From the NCBI GenBank assembly GCA_004369085.1, contig ML210235.1, positions 83,458 through 108,933 of the forward strand: a stretch of DNA of 25,476 bases. The letters are read 5' to 3'. The notes below the pieces were generated by a model. The model worked only from the letters and a program-made list of their open reading frames with translations. It had not been told where the DNA came from and did not search any database. The position numbers and the translations under genes were made by a program. Each line of letters opens with the position of its first letter. Within the stretch, counting starts at the first letter, position 1. Shown here in pieces: positions 1 to 10,982 of the stretch. Source of the stretch: Coprinopsis marcescibilis (lineage: Eukaryota > Basidiomycota > Agaricomycetes > Agaricales > Psathyrellaceae).

Positions 1-58
1 TTTCTCATTTCTCATTTCTCATTTCTCATTTCTCATTTCTCATTTCTCATTTCTCATT
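1..58. repeat. Heptamer tandem repeat (TTTCTCA)n
   Basis: About eight perfect head-to-tail copies of the 7-base unit TTTCTCA, followed by a partial unit. The array begins at the window edge, so its true length is unknown. The strand shown is pure pyrimidine except for one A per unit. It is a simple microsatellite-like array and does not match a fungal telomere repeat (TTAGGG type). Confidence 0.95.
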
Positions 59-850
59 GCCCTTTTCTTCTCTATTTTCTTGCTTCCCCTGTCCACTCAA
101 CGCATCTTGGGTATTGGGTTCACCTCTTTATTTTTGGTGCAGGGATTCATTGACGTTGGAAAAACGCGCGCAAGTCCGAATAAACTCTGGGCGCGCCGAC
201 GCTCTTGGCATTGGGCAAACATGACATCCCCCGCGCTCGTGCCACCCGTTCTTGCTTGCCTCCTTCCCTCATCATCAAAAACAAACCTCACGAAAGTAAG
301 TCACATCTCCCCGCGATTCCACACCATGAGGAAACCAAGCATATCCCAAATAGCCTCCACGTTCAAATTGCACCGCTGTGTTCTTGCCTTTTGCGCAATA
401 ACCGCGATGCAGAACGTGTGTTTTGGCTGGATGACGGTTTAGTTAATTTGCAATCTGATTAATCTGCTTGAAATTCTTTTGTGATTCGCTGTATTGACCA
501 TCGCTTTCTCTCGTTTAGCGGTTGCTGGAAGTGAATCAGAGAGGAAGGGTTCAAAGGGCAGAAAGTACGTGTTGGGGTAGGAACTAGCTACAGCACACTT
601 GTGTATGTAGAGCAAAAGTAATATACACCTTTGGACAATGACACGCAGCGACCATAGACTGTTTCTTTCACCAGACTGATTGGTTTACAACGGCAGCTGT
701 ATACACTTCCCAACCCACCTTCTCTCCAGCTGACCGTCAGTCGCCAACGTCGTGCTCACCGCACTCGTCTTTGAAAATTAACAGTGCGCTTTCAATTCAA
801 TGACTACAACCCAGATCTACAAGCATATTATTCTACAGCAACCACAAGGC
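59..850. other. Region without a supportable gene
   Basis: Short open frames occur here, but none has a recognisable domain, a convincing ATG context or a continuing exon chain. A GTAAGT-like donor follows a short ATG-initiated stretch near 221-296, so a first exon of an unrecognised gene cannot be excluded. The right end is probably the 3' untranslated and termination region of the methyltransferase gene that ends at 851. Confidence 0.5.
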
Positions 851-1738
851 TCAGACCTTGCTAAACAAAAACGCAGAAAAGATGTTCTTCCCAACCCACT
901 TTCTCGCTCTCGGCCCATATCTCTCAACAGCCTGGTCAAGCTGACCGCCCACGCCCTTCTCATGGACCTCCCCAACAAGCTCGAGCCCACACAGTCGGGA
1001 ACTAGCCAGCGTGTCCCCTATGCTATGATTAACGCTCGACCCGAGGACCTTGGCCCCATCCGCCTCCCTCCTAAATCCCGCACGCGAGGCGCCCATCTCC
1101 GGGTGCATGTCCGTCACCCACGCCCACCCACCCGGCTTCAACACCATCCCTATCAAGCCGAAGAACGTATCCAACTCAACATGTTCCAGCACAAGGGTGC
1201 TCACCACCGCATCCACCTTCCACCCCTCCTCCCCCCGCCCCTCCCCCACTTGCCCACCCGCAGAAGCAGCTAGCAACGCGCACAGCTCCCTCTGCTGCGT
1301 GCTCAGATCGATCAACGCCCACTCCACCTTGACTTTCGCTTCTCCCTCCGCCTCTACCTCTGCTCCCTCCAAATCCCCAATCTTTCGCCTCGCAGCCTCA
1401 ACCATCCCCGCACTCCCATCCACCGCATAAACCACACTCCCACCGGGCACACACCCCCGCACGCGCACCGTGTTCCTCCCCGTCCCGCACCCAAGCTCCA
1501 ACACCCTCAAGGGGCGGTCAGTGGCCCGCAAGAGGGGTATGACGACCACTTCAAACGCCTCCGAGTCAAGCATCTGCAGGACGTTCCCGTCCGAATCGTA
1601 CGTCCGTGCCCATTCGTCGTAGAGTCCCGCGTTGTCCGTCATGTGGATCGTAGTAGCGGGGGCGGGAGTGGACGGGGAAGCGGAGGGCGCACTGGGATCC
1701 AAGTCCGTACACGTCGAATCCAACGCACCGCCAGACAT
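851..1738 (-). CDS. Class I SAM-dependent methyltransferase (Methyltransf_11/25-like)
   Basis: Intronless gene of 295 residues. The SAM-binding motif I VLELGCGTGRNT lies at about residues 79-90, preceded by a typical lead-in (LYDEWARTYDSDG, about 39-51). An acidic loop, VDGS, follows at about 107-110, then the motif around DAVVSTLVLEHV (176-187) and LKPGGWAWVTDMHPEM (200-215). These place it in the Rossmann-fold methyltransferases that move the methyl group of S-adenosylmethionine to an acceptor; the acceptor cannot be read from sequence. The frame stays open a little upstream, but its first codon there is TTG, so the first ATG (1736-1738) is taken as the start. Residues 1-32 are Ser/Pro/Ala-rich and probably disordered. 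A loop rich in Glu, Ala and Lys (about 123-139) sits inside the fold. No signal peptide is seen, so it is probably cytosolic. Family is confident, substrate unknown. Confidence 0.85.
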   Translation of the reverse strand: MSGGALDSTCTDLDPSAPSASPSTPAPATTIHMTDNAGLYDEWARTYDSDGNVLQMLDSEAFEVVVIPLLRATDRPLRVLELGCGTGRNTVRVRGCVPGGSVVYAVDGSAGMVEAARRKIGDLEGAEVEAEGEAKVKVEWALIDLSTQQRELCALLAASAGGQVGEGRGEEGWKVDAVVSTLVLEHVELDTFFGLIGMVLKPGGWAWVTDMHPEMGASRAGFRREADGAKVLGSSVNHSIGDTLASSRLCGLELVGEVHEKGVGGQLDQAVERYGPRARKWVGKNIFSAFLFSKV

Positions 1739-2446
1739 CGTGGATGTGAGGACGCAGTGATAATTCAAGAAAAGTAACGCAAGTAAGAGGCTAAGAGAAA
1801 AGGGTGCGTTGGTGCGTTAATATGCCAAAAACAGAATCCAACGGCTTCCAGTAAGAGTAAGTAAACTCTAGGTTCAAAGCAAAAACCTAGCGACGATTAT
1901 CCAGCTGTTAAGAATCAAGCAAGAACTCGAGCGACAGTAGTCCCAACTTATATGTACCCCAATCCAATTCAAATCGAGTCATATCCCTCCACAAGAAGGC
2001 AGCTGAAAGTCGACGGATGCCATGTGGACGGTGGTGTCCAATACTGATAAGCCCTGGAACAAGTGAGAAAAGCCGTCGGCAATCCTATCGAATCGGAGAG
2101 AAAGCTCACCACCAAACGATTCCATACTGTGGTCGCAGCACTAGTCTCAAAATTACACATAGACAAGTAGAAACCAGCATGGATTGTAGAGTAATTACGG
2201 TGGGAATAATACAACAGGAACATCATAAACAGACATGAAGTACACGAGAGGAGGATGATACAAGACATAGGGCGTGATATAGAGATGAGGAGACCATGAT
2301 GATATGAAACAAACAACGCCGTGTATAGTGGATATCATACCATAAAATGTGCAGGCAAGAAAAATGAAATCATGAAAGTACGAATAGCGTGCGATCGAAA
2401 GATGAAATGAAAAACGTCTCCACGAACAGACGACGACGACACAAGC
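1739..2446. other. Intergenic region: methyltransferase promoter side and eEF3 3' flank
   Basis: No supportable gene. The left part is upstream of the minus-strand methyltransferase and the right part is the 3' flank of the eEF3 gene. Apart from a small inverted repeat at 1868-1890, nothing structured was recognised, and no clear TATA box was seen. Confidence 0.6.
1868..1890. repeat. Small inverted repeat (7-bp arms)
   Basis: CTAGGTT at 1868-1874 and its reverse complement AACCTAG at 1884-1890 are separated by 9 A/C-rich bases. It lies about 130 bases upstream of the methyltransferase start. The arms are short enough to arise by chance. Confidence 0.5.
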
Positions 2447-5400
2447 TTAGAGGTCCTCATCGTCAGAGACATCCTCACCCCTCTTCTTCCTGGCCATTCG
2501 GTCCTTCTTCTTCTTGCGCAGCTCCGACGAAGTGAGCTTCTTGGCCTTCTTGTTCTCAATCTTGTTGCCCATAGCATCGTATTGGACATCCTCCTCGCCA
2601 GCAGCCTTGTCGATACGCGCTCCAGAGCCTTGGCCTTCAACCCAGTTGTGACCAGAGGCCTCAAGGGTACCTTCACGCATGGCCCAGACTTCACTGCAGA
2701 TGGACTCTGAGAAGTCGCGGTTGTGGGTGATGATGAGGACACCTCCTTCGAATGCCTTGAGGGCTTCGATGAGCGCAGCGAGCGATTCACGATCGAGGTA
2801 GTCTGCAGAACATGGTCAGGGACGACAACCAACAAAAAACATAAAGACACGCACTAGTAGGCTCATCGAGACAGATGATGTGGGGACGACGCCATGTGGC
2901 AGCACCGAGGACGATCTTGACCTTTTGTCCACCAGAGAGACCACGCATGGTGTTGTGGGAGACGAACTCGGGCTCGAGACCAAAGTCGGCAAAGTGCTTC
3001 TCGATCTCGCGACGAACGAGAGGGCGGAAGAGACCGAGACGTTGAGCCTCACGAGAATCAATCTCGAGGACTTTCTGTAAACAAGGAAGCAATGGTTAAA
3101 GATCATTACAGCAACAAAGATAAAAAAGACGAACCTTCTCGAAACCACGCTTGAGGAGATCATCACGAGGAATCCAGATGTTCTCGGACGAGGACATGCC
3201 CTTGAGGGTGACCTCATACTCGTAAGACTGCTTGAGCTTCTTACGGTTGACAATCTCTTCGATGTATCGCTTCTGGCCCTCGATGACGACGAGAGACCCA
3301 TCCTTCATCTTCTGCGCCTCAGCCTCAGAGACCACGCGGGTGGCCTTGCCGAGCTCCTCCAAATCTTCACCAGTCTGGTAACGCCACAACATGTACTCGA
3401 GGGCAGTCTTGTCGAGATGCTGATCGATATGGTGGAAGGCGTGTTGAGCGACGTAGCCGATGACCAAGTTGGGATGCTTCCAGATCTCACCACCCTTGTT
3501 GGGCTCAGTGTCACCGATCAACAACTTGACGAGCGTCGATTTACCGGAACCGTTAGGACCGAGGACAGCGACACGGGAGGACAGCGAGACTTGGAGGGAG
3601 ATGTCGTGGAGCTGGGGATTCTTGGTACCGGGGTACTGGAAGCCAACCTTGCGCATCTTGATCAAAGACTTCTCCTTGGTCTTGACACCCTCGAGGAGAG
3701 GTGGGTCAGGGAGCTTGAAGCGGTAGTCCTCAGCGGCCTCGAGAGTGTAGTACGACTTGGCCTCAGGGACAGCCTTGACGAACGCCTCGAGGTTACCCCT
3801 GTAGCGACGGAGCTTGAAGCGGTTGAGGTGGAGGACGTCGGTGATGGTGTTGTTGAGGAAGCCAGAGTCGTGCGAGACGATGATGGAGGTGCAGTGGGTG
3901 AGGCCGGTGAGGTAGGTCTCCAACCAGGCGACGTTGACAACGTCGAGATGGTTAGTGGGCTCGTCGAGGAGCAAGATATCGGCCTTGAACAACATGGCAC
4001 GAGCAAGGGCGAGCTTCATCTTCCAACCACCGGAAAGGGAGCCGATGGACTGAGCCTGGCGCTCATCGCTGAAACCGACAGCGGCCAATGCCTCGATGGT
4101 CTCCTCGTCGGTAGCCTGGATACGCTTATCCTCCAAGACCCACTGGATGACAGTGATGTCCTCCTCGCTTCCGTCAATGTCGTGCTCGACGTAGAAAGTG
4201 CGGACCTCATCGGGGGAGGGGAAGCCCTCGACTTGGCCGTTGGTGATGGCACGCATGAGGGTAGACTTTCCGGTACCGTTCTTACCGCAAAGACCGTAGC
4301 GGTGGCCACGCTTGAGACGGAGGGTAGCGGTGTTGAGGAGAATCTTGGCACCGTAAGCGAGGGAGAACTGGCAGTTGCAAAGATCTTCACCCTCCTCTTC
4401 GTCATCGAGAGCAGCAACGTCACCAGTGTCATCAGAAGCAGAGCGGACGACCCACTCGCGAGCAACCTCCTTGGGAGCAGGGGACTCGGTGATGAAGGCA
4501 AGGAAGGGGGCAAGGGTCTCCCAGTCGGGAACCTCGAAGTTCTTGTTGTAGACGAGGCTGGCAGCGAGGTGGGAAGCGTAAATGGTATCAACGTTTCCGG
4601 GGGAGACAGAGGCGCCCTTGGCCTTGTAGATGGCAACGAGAGAGTGGGAGAGGTGCTTCTCGTCGACATGCTTGATAGGAGGAAGGTCGGAGCCGTCGTT
4701 GTCTTCGGGGATTTGACCAACAGAGCGGAGGGTCTTGATGGCACGGTTGACGACACCACGGGCCTCGGGGTCAGCCATGGCAGACTCGACCTTGATGAGA
4801 GCAGGGAGCAACTTGGGGATGAAGGGGCGGACGGTAATGTGAGAGTCGACGAGCTTGGCCATGTTGTCGATAATCCTAAAAAATTCATGAGCCCATGCTT
4901 CAAAATCCGAAGGAAACACAAAAACTTACACAGCAACTTTACGCTTGATGGAGGTGAGCTTCTCGGTGAGACCACGAGAGAGCAAAGGGACCATGAGCGA
5001 AAGGGTGGCAGAGTCTACTTCGGTAACGAATGTGGTGGCCGAAAGGAGAGAAACCGTGTTGGGAACCTCCTCTACGGGGTTGATGAGAGAGTTGATGAGA
5101 GCAGGAATAAAGCGTTCAATGTCCTTGTTGGAGACGAGGGCAGTGGCCTTGGTGAGAGAGTCCCGGGCAGCCTTCTTCACGTCAGTCTTGGTATCCCAAA
5201 TAGCCTCAGCCAAAACGGGCACAATGTCGGGCATGAGACGTGCCATCTGGACGGCGGCGCTCTTGACGAGCTGGTTGAGAACGATGATGGATCCAGTCTT
5301 GATCTGCCACTTGCCGGCAGTCTTGATTTCGTGGAGGAGGGCGGGGAGGATAAGACCAGTGGCCCAGGGGTTCATGTTGGAAACGAAAACGCGGACAGCT

Positions 5401-5792
5401 TCAACTGCAGCCTGGCGGGGTCCGGTAACCTTGTCGGCAAAGGTCTCGAGGAGTGCGTTATAGATACCAGAGTCGATGAAGAGGGGCTCGAGAGCCTTGA
5501 CGGCGCCACTCTTGGAGATGACGGCAATGGCATCAGCGGCACCTTCACGGGCAGCAGGGGATTTTTTGTCGGAAAGAGCCTTGACGATGGCGTCGGTGAA
5601 TTTGACAGCCTGGAGAGCCGACGGGCCTTTTTGCTCAGCAGCCGCGATCAACGAGTGGAGCGCAGAGTCGCGGGTAGCCTTGTCGGCAACCAAGAGGGCG
5701 GAGACATCGACTGAAGGGGCAGCACCGGTCGCAGCAGCCTTGAGGGCAGCGGTGTCGGGGGCAACGACAGAAGAAGCGGTAACAGCGGGCAT
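2447..5792 (-). CDS. TEF3: Translation elongation factor 3 (eEF3), fungal ABC-F-like ATPase
   Basis: Ribosome-bound ATPase that fungi need at each elongation cycle for release of deacylated tRNA from the E site. Four coding exons: 5792-4930, 4875-3135, 3074-2855 and 2802-2447 (introns of 54, 60 and 52 nt), giving 1059 residues, close to yeast eEF3 (1044). Order: N-terminal HEAT-like helical region (about 15-330); ABC1 with Walker [10 protein letters not shown] (485-493), signature [10 protein letters not shown] (568-577) and Walker B/D-loop DEPTNHLD (592-599); ABC2 with Walker [10 protein letters not shown] (727-735), a chromodomain-like insert with YEYEVTLKG, signature LSGGQ (914-918) and DEPTNYLD (938-945); and a Lys/Arg-rich tail ending in an acidic stretch. 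The third intron splits the Asn codon of DEPTNYLD, which strongly supports that junction. Codon use is strongly biased towards G/C-ending codons, as expected for a highly expressed gene, and this creates long antisense open frames. Both ATPase sites look intact. Confidence 0.97.
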
Positions 5793-5803
5793 TTCTAACG
5801 AGT

Positions 5804-5883
5804 CTAAACGTAAAAGGCTGTATCATTCCAACCGTCAGCTCCAGTTACTCCTCAACAAAGAACAATCCAAATCGACCACTCAC
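5804..5883 (-). other. Candidate 5' UTR intron of eEF3
   Basis: On the minus strand a GTGAGT donor starts at 5883 and a TTTAG acceptor ends at 5804, giving 80 nt. A CTGAC branch-point consensus lies about 30 nt before the acceptor, and the acceptor is 11 nt before the ATG. Size and signals match the coding introns of this window. It contributes no protein sequence, so only RNA evidence can confirm it. Confidence 0.5.
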
Positions 5884-6025
5884 TTTTCTAATGGAATATG
5901 GGGCCGAAACAAAAGGTCTAGTGGATCTTTTTGACGACGAGAGCGATATGGGTTTTTGAGAAGTAGAAGATCAAAGTCGTTACAACAAGGACAGAGAACG
6001 CTCTATTTTCTATTGGCGATAACGC

Positions 6026-6134
6026 CTGAAAAGCAGAAAAATCGTCAGCTCGCTGTTAGATACGACATAGAGACGATCCTGGTCATCGCAGGGGATCGCA
6101 GACGACGACGACGAGGATCACAGAAGGCACTAAC
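6026..6134 (-). other. Second candidate 5' UTR intron of eEF3
   Basis: On the minus strand a CTGAC branch-point motif is followed by a pyrimidine-rich run and a CTTTTCAG acceptor ending at 6026. A GTTAGT donor at 6134 would give 109 nt. The acceptor side is convincing; the donor is weaker and could lie elsewhere. Confidence 0.35.
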
Positions 6135-7066
6135 CTCTATGAGTGGGGGTTGTGGGATAAGGATGGGAGGGAAAGTTAATGAAAGAAAAAAGAGCGCAAT
6201 AATCGCAGACGGACCGAGCTTAATACCACTATCGGAGTTTTAAAAAATTTCCACTTAACACAGCCTTCCCCATCGGGAGCATCTTAACCCCATCTAGCAC
6301 AGGATTTCGGTCTCAACCTATCCCCTTTCCGGCAATTGAAACAGGGAACGAACAAAAAGGGTCCAATCATCCTGCCAGTGCCCCAGACTCTGACTGTCCC
6401 TGGACAGCTTGCGCAGCCCCTTTGAGCAGAGTCTTTGCGCAAGAGGAACAGAAAATGCGGGGTAGTGTACCCCATATGCCCAGCAGCCATACTGGCGATA
6501 TCATGGGCCCACAGAATCCAAAGTTGTTCCGCTGCATATCCGCACACTGACTCTAAAAACTCCAGAAAACTCCACACTTCGGCGAGAAGGATCGAGAGCT
6601 GCGACGCAAAAGGGTTCTTCGGCACGAAGTGCTTGCGGCCTTTCTCTCACTGGGGGAGGTCCTGGACGTCCATGCATGCATGCCGGTATAAAAAACGTGC
6701 ATTCCATCTAGTAAAATGTAACGATGTAAGCGAAGAACAATAAAAAGTGGGGTCCAAAACGTATGATCACAACACACGAGGCCGCTAGAACCGTCAACAA
6801 ACACCACAATCTCCGTCGAGGCATCCGACTGGGTGATCAAGGCAAGGGTGGAAAAAGGAAGAAGAACGTGTGCGTTCTGCCTTGCGTACCGAGTACACCG
6901 CATCGATCAACGTCAACTCGCAGTCGTAACAACAGAACTGTATAAACCCCCAAAAATAGCTTCACAACATGATATATATCAAAAGTATCATCCATATCAC
7001 CACAAGTACCATGATTGTACGTCGTAATGTACCGCATCCACAATATCAGACACACACCCCATCAAT

Positions 7067-10000
7067 CTACTCCTTCGCATCCTCCGCAAGTGCAAAGGTA
7101 AGCGGAGTGAACGGCTAGAAATCCAGGACGATCAGCATCCCTATCTCAAATATGAACCCAGAATCACTCACATGTCCACCACCCTGGAAATGCTTACTGT
7201 TGCCTTCGACCCAGTGGAGACGGAGAGCGTGAAGGAATGCCGACAGTCCCTATGGAAGCACAACACATGTCAGCGCGCTGATCAAAACCCTGGCTAAAAA
7301 GGACGAATGAATGAAAGGGACTTGAGACTTGAGGGCCGACACCCTTACTGCCGCCGCGACCATCGGAGCGGCAACTCCCAGAGCACAGATCCAGTGCGCA
7401 CTCGGAGCGCCAAGTGGCCTGGATGCCGACCCTAGTGACAGCGATTCGCCTGGACTTGTCAAAAATTGCAAGCAACATCGGGCGGCCTGCTCTCCACGAA
7501 AGCCTCCACGACGTGCATCGTCAAGTGAGAAACCATCCACCACCCCCCATCCGTCATGAGAATCGCTCTCCGATTCGATTACGGATAACGCCACCGAGTT
7601 TCCGAAGTTCAGCCTGAGCATAGAGATAAACGTGGCAGTTTCCAGATAGACGCGGAGAATACCAAATGAATGTCATCTCCCATGTCACATCCAGGGAACC
7701 ACCATGTCACATCGCTCTCCTTCCTGGCGTGTACCTCCTAACACCGAGACAACGGATCATCACAGAACCACAACACCATGGTCACATCTAATCCAAATCC
7801 ATCCATCCGATCCAAAACCGAGGATCTGCGGGAGCTCGCACCGCCAATCGGAAGATAGAGGATAGCGAAACTTGAAGAAAAGGACAGGACTGGGAATTCC
7901 AGCGCAGACGATAACAACCCAACGAACTCCCATCGATCATCCACACACAGCACCACACCAGAAGAATGTTCACTCCCAAACGAAATGACAATGCAAGCCG
8001 AACCGAAATGAAATGATGTGATAAAACCCAAACTTCACTCACCTCCATCAAACACAGAATCCCAACCGTCAAATTCAACCACATCGCTCCCATCAGCACA
8101 ACCGCAATCCAACCTGCAGCACCACTCGCCGGCAAGACCTTTCCAAGTGTCATATCCCATAACACCTCCGACAACTGCGCATGCGCAAGCGACAGGGCCC
8201 ACAATCGGAGGTAGGATGCAGTATGCGAAATACACCCAAGACAAAACTCGATGGTGTGAATGATTTGGTGAATGAGTATATCACTAAAATCATGCTCCTC
8301 CTGGAATGAGAAATTAGTATGTGATCCAGACGAAGAAATGAAAGAGGATATGGAAGAAGGAATGAAATTAAACGTACATGCTCCTCATCATGCGCTGCCT
8401 CAACAACAGCCCTGCCATTCCCCTCCTCTTCACCCTCAAGCGCATCATCCTCACTTCTCCTGAACCCATTATCCCCACCCAACCCATCATCCCTAGCACT
8501 CAAACTCACATACCCCTCCGCCCTCGTCTTGTGCATCGCCTTCCACTCCAAATACGGCTTCGAAATCAACAACCAAGGGACACACACTCCCGCCAACGAA
8601 AGCAACACCAACTGAACGAACCCTTGCCCCTTGTACAATTGCTTGTCAGGTGCAATACTACCAGGCTCGAGGAACATGGTGATAAGCATGTTAAGCAGCG
8701 ATGGAGGGGACACGGGCGATTTGGTCCAGTCCACGGACCATTTGTACAGGATACAAATGACGAGGTAGCCAAAGATACTCTGGAGGAAGATCATTTGCGG
8801 GATAAAGTTCGTCCACAGCTCGGATTTGCGGTTGAACTTGAAATGGTTGGGCACTTGGAGGCACAACGAGAACGTCATCTGAGCAACGTTAGAAAGAAGT
8901 AAGTAACTGGCTGGAACTGAAGTGGAGAGGAATACAGACGTGGATAACACCCAAGACGATAGACATCTTCATCTTGTACGAGTTGGTGAAAACCAAGGCG
9001 TTGTTGGCACCGTGCCAGCCGGGATCCAAACCGAAGGGATAGACGTGTCCATTGAAATCCGCACGGGTCCCGTTGTTGAAGTTCCATCCAGAATGGAAGA
9101 GGTGGAGAGTCTTGGAAAAGACATCGTTGTAGATGAAGCCGGTGTAGATAGAAAAGGCTCCCATCAGTAGGATGATGTATCGACCGCTAAAAGTCCATCA
9201 CGGATAAATTAGAATTTATCTTTCCACCGCGACGAAATGAAGACGCACAAGAAGAACTGTCCCATAATCTCGCCCATTCCGCCCTTCAACAGCGCCTTCT
9301 CGCGGATGATCATGTAGAGAGCAGCGACGAAGATGATGGTACCATGGCCAATATCACCGAACATGACAGCGAACAAGAACGGGAAGGTGATGATAGCGAA
9401 CAATCCTGGGTTGATTTCCTGGTATGCAGCAGTCCCATAAGAGTCCATAATTGCTTGGAAACCTTCTGTAAACTTGTTGGTGCGGTTGAAGGTAGGCGGC
9501 GTTCTGGTGGTGTGCAATTCATGCAAAATGGGAGGAACACTGGTACCCGATTCCTCCTGTAAATTGCATCAGCTATGTAATTCAGTGAGTGTAATATAGG
9601 GATGAAAACGCACCGTAGCATGCCTCAATGCAAGCTGGATGACCGTAATATCCCGAGTGGGAACCCAAGCCTCTGCAATCAAGGTCTTGCGCCTCACATC
9701 GTAGTTGAACAGATTCAACGTCTCGTAGATGAGTTTCTCCTTTCTAACCACGTCCTGCCAGACTCGCAAGCTCTCGCCAACCTTTATCAGCTCTGCCCGT
9801 CGCGCAAGGCCGGTGTTGTAGAGCACGGTGCGCAGATCGTCAAGGCGGGTGCTGACCTCGCGGAGAGCGTCGGAGCGGTTGTCGGCGTTGGAGTCGATAG
9901 GGAAGAGCGTGGCTCCCATGCTCTCTGCAACCTTGCGGATCTTGGACAGGAGAGCATCACCATGGGCGAAGATTATGAAGACGTTCTTGAAAGTCTCCTC

Positions 10001-10905
10001 GCTGGTTGTGGGGTCGACGAACGCCTCTGGAATATCGGTGTGGTTCATGTACAAGTTGCCACGAAGGACGCGCCAGAGAACACGTTCAAAGGTGGGGACA
10101 CGGCTACGCTCGATCGTTCCTGCGACGAACCTAGATGCATACACTCGTCAGCAGAATAGTTTGACAGGCGGTTTAACAGACGTACTCGAGGTCAAAGCCA
10201 GCACTGAGGGGGCCATAAGATGCTTCAGTATCCTCGTGCCTGAGGAGAGGTGCAGAGGTCTCATCGTAGGAAGAACGTAATTCAGAACGTTGTCCACGAG
10301 CCTATAGCGAGTCAAATCCAAGTCCCACTTAGAGATCCAGGACTTACCTTTTCGAAAAACACTGCCGTCTCCCGTAAGACGTACTTGGCTTCCTCCAGCT
10401 CCCTGGCCCTGTCGCTAAGAGTCTGGTAGCTGTCGTTCATCTTGGTCAAGCGGGATTCGCGTTCAGCGAGAGTGGTGTCCAACTCGTCGATGGTGTGCGC
10501 AGCGCGGGGACCAGTGGTAATAATCGGCGCGCAGTCGACCAAAGGACGAATGGGAACAACGTCCTTTTCCTTCTCGATTTGCGTGGTGAAGAAACGGACA
10601 CGACGGCTCATCTCGTCGATGCGACGGATTTCACCGACGAAGGAACGTTGGAATGGGTTCACATTGGGGTTCAACTAGTAACATTCAGTGTCAAGATAGG
10701 CGGAAAAGTATAGCAACGTAGACATACATCTTTGAATTGAACATTTCCAAGTTCACCCAGTTCGTGAACAGTATCATGAGCTACTTCAGTAGGTACAAAG
10801 AGTTGCACCAAGCTCATTTGCTCCGACCCTGTGCGCTGTCAGTGATCTCGTCCCCCCTACGCCACCAGAAAACTTACGGAGCAGACTAGGGTAGTCGTCA
10901 GACAT
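7067..10905 (-). CDS. VPH1: V-type proton ATPase subunit a (Vph1-like), membrane V0 sector
   Basis: Largest V0 subunit: the cytosolic N-terminal half forms stator contacts and the membrane half provides the proton half-channels. Eleven exons: 10905-10878, 10828-10728, 10674-10348, 10301-10186, 10130-9614, 9556-9249, 9186-8940, 8878-8378, 8300-8043, 7249-7172 and 7114-7067. All phases agree and give 842 residues, as in yeast Vph1 (840). Landmarks: [12 protein letters not shown] and [16 protein letters not shown] near the N-terminus; [55 protein letters not shown] (742-760), containing the Arg essential for proton transport (R747, equivalent to yeast R735); and the ending [16 protein letters not shown]. 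Nine of ten introns are 46-77 nt; the ninth is 793 nt. Two yeast isoforms exist (Vph1, Stv1), and which sorting type this represents cannot be read. The gene faces PFS2 across a very short spacer. Confidence 0.96.
7250..8042 (-). other. Unusually long intron (793 nt) in the V-ATPase subunit a gene
   Basis: The donor GTGAGT at 8042 follows the codons for CLME, and the acceptor CCATAG ending at 7250 precedes [13 protein letters not shown]. Joining them reproduces the conserved family sequence without gap, so no coding exon is missing. A CTGAC branch motif lies shortly before the acceptor. Open frames inside have no recognisable domain. I saw no clear terminal inverted repeats, snoRNA box pair or transposase. 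Confidence 0.8.
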
Positions 10906-10982
10906 CCTATGTTGTGGTATATGTCTTCGTTGCTCTCCTGAAGGTATAACGCGAACAAACGACGACGAAACAGAAATCAACG
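10906..10982. promoter_or_regulatory. Short divergent promoter region between VPH1 and PFS2
   Basis: Only 77 bases separate the V-ATPase start (10905, minus) from the first ATG of the PFS2 gene (10983, plus). If PFS2 starts at 11132 the spacing is 226 bases. Both leaders and core promoters must fit here or overlap the neighbouring gene. No clear TATA box is visible. Confidence 0.55.

Larger units (their letters stand above)
5793..7066. other. eEF3 upstream region and V-ATPase 3' flank
   Basis: About 1.27 kb between the eEF3 start and the V-ATPase stop. The left part is probably the eEF3 leader and promoter, with two candidate leader introns annotated separately. From about 6240 to 7066 only short unconvincing open frames are present. 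A TATAAAAAA string near 6686 is on the plus strand, facing no gene that I can identify. Confidence 0.5.

Noticed and set aside
80..442. 120-residue open frame near the left edge
   Set aside because: It begins with TTG, not ATG, and shows no domain, signal peptide or exon continuation.
3417..5714. 765-residue open frame on the plus strand, antisense to eEF3
   Set aside because: It mirrors the biased codon use of eEF3, spans the eEF3 intron at 4876-4929 and has no recognisable domain. The minus strand carries the complete conserved protein.
6435..6743. Overlapping short open frames and a TATAAAAAA string between eEF3 and the V-ATPase gene
   Set aside because: No frame has a domain or good start, and the TATA-like string does not face any identifiable gene.
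7250..7621. Open frame of about 120 residues inside the long V-ATPase intron
   Set aside because: No recognisable domain, and the flanking exons already join into the complete conserved protein.
7700..7760. GTGATGA on the minus strand inside the long intron, resembling a snoRNA C box
   Set aside because: No D box (CTGA) with flanking complementarity at the usual distance was found, so a box C/D snoRNA is not supported.
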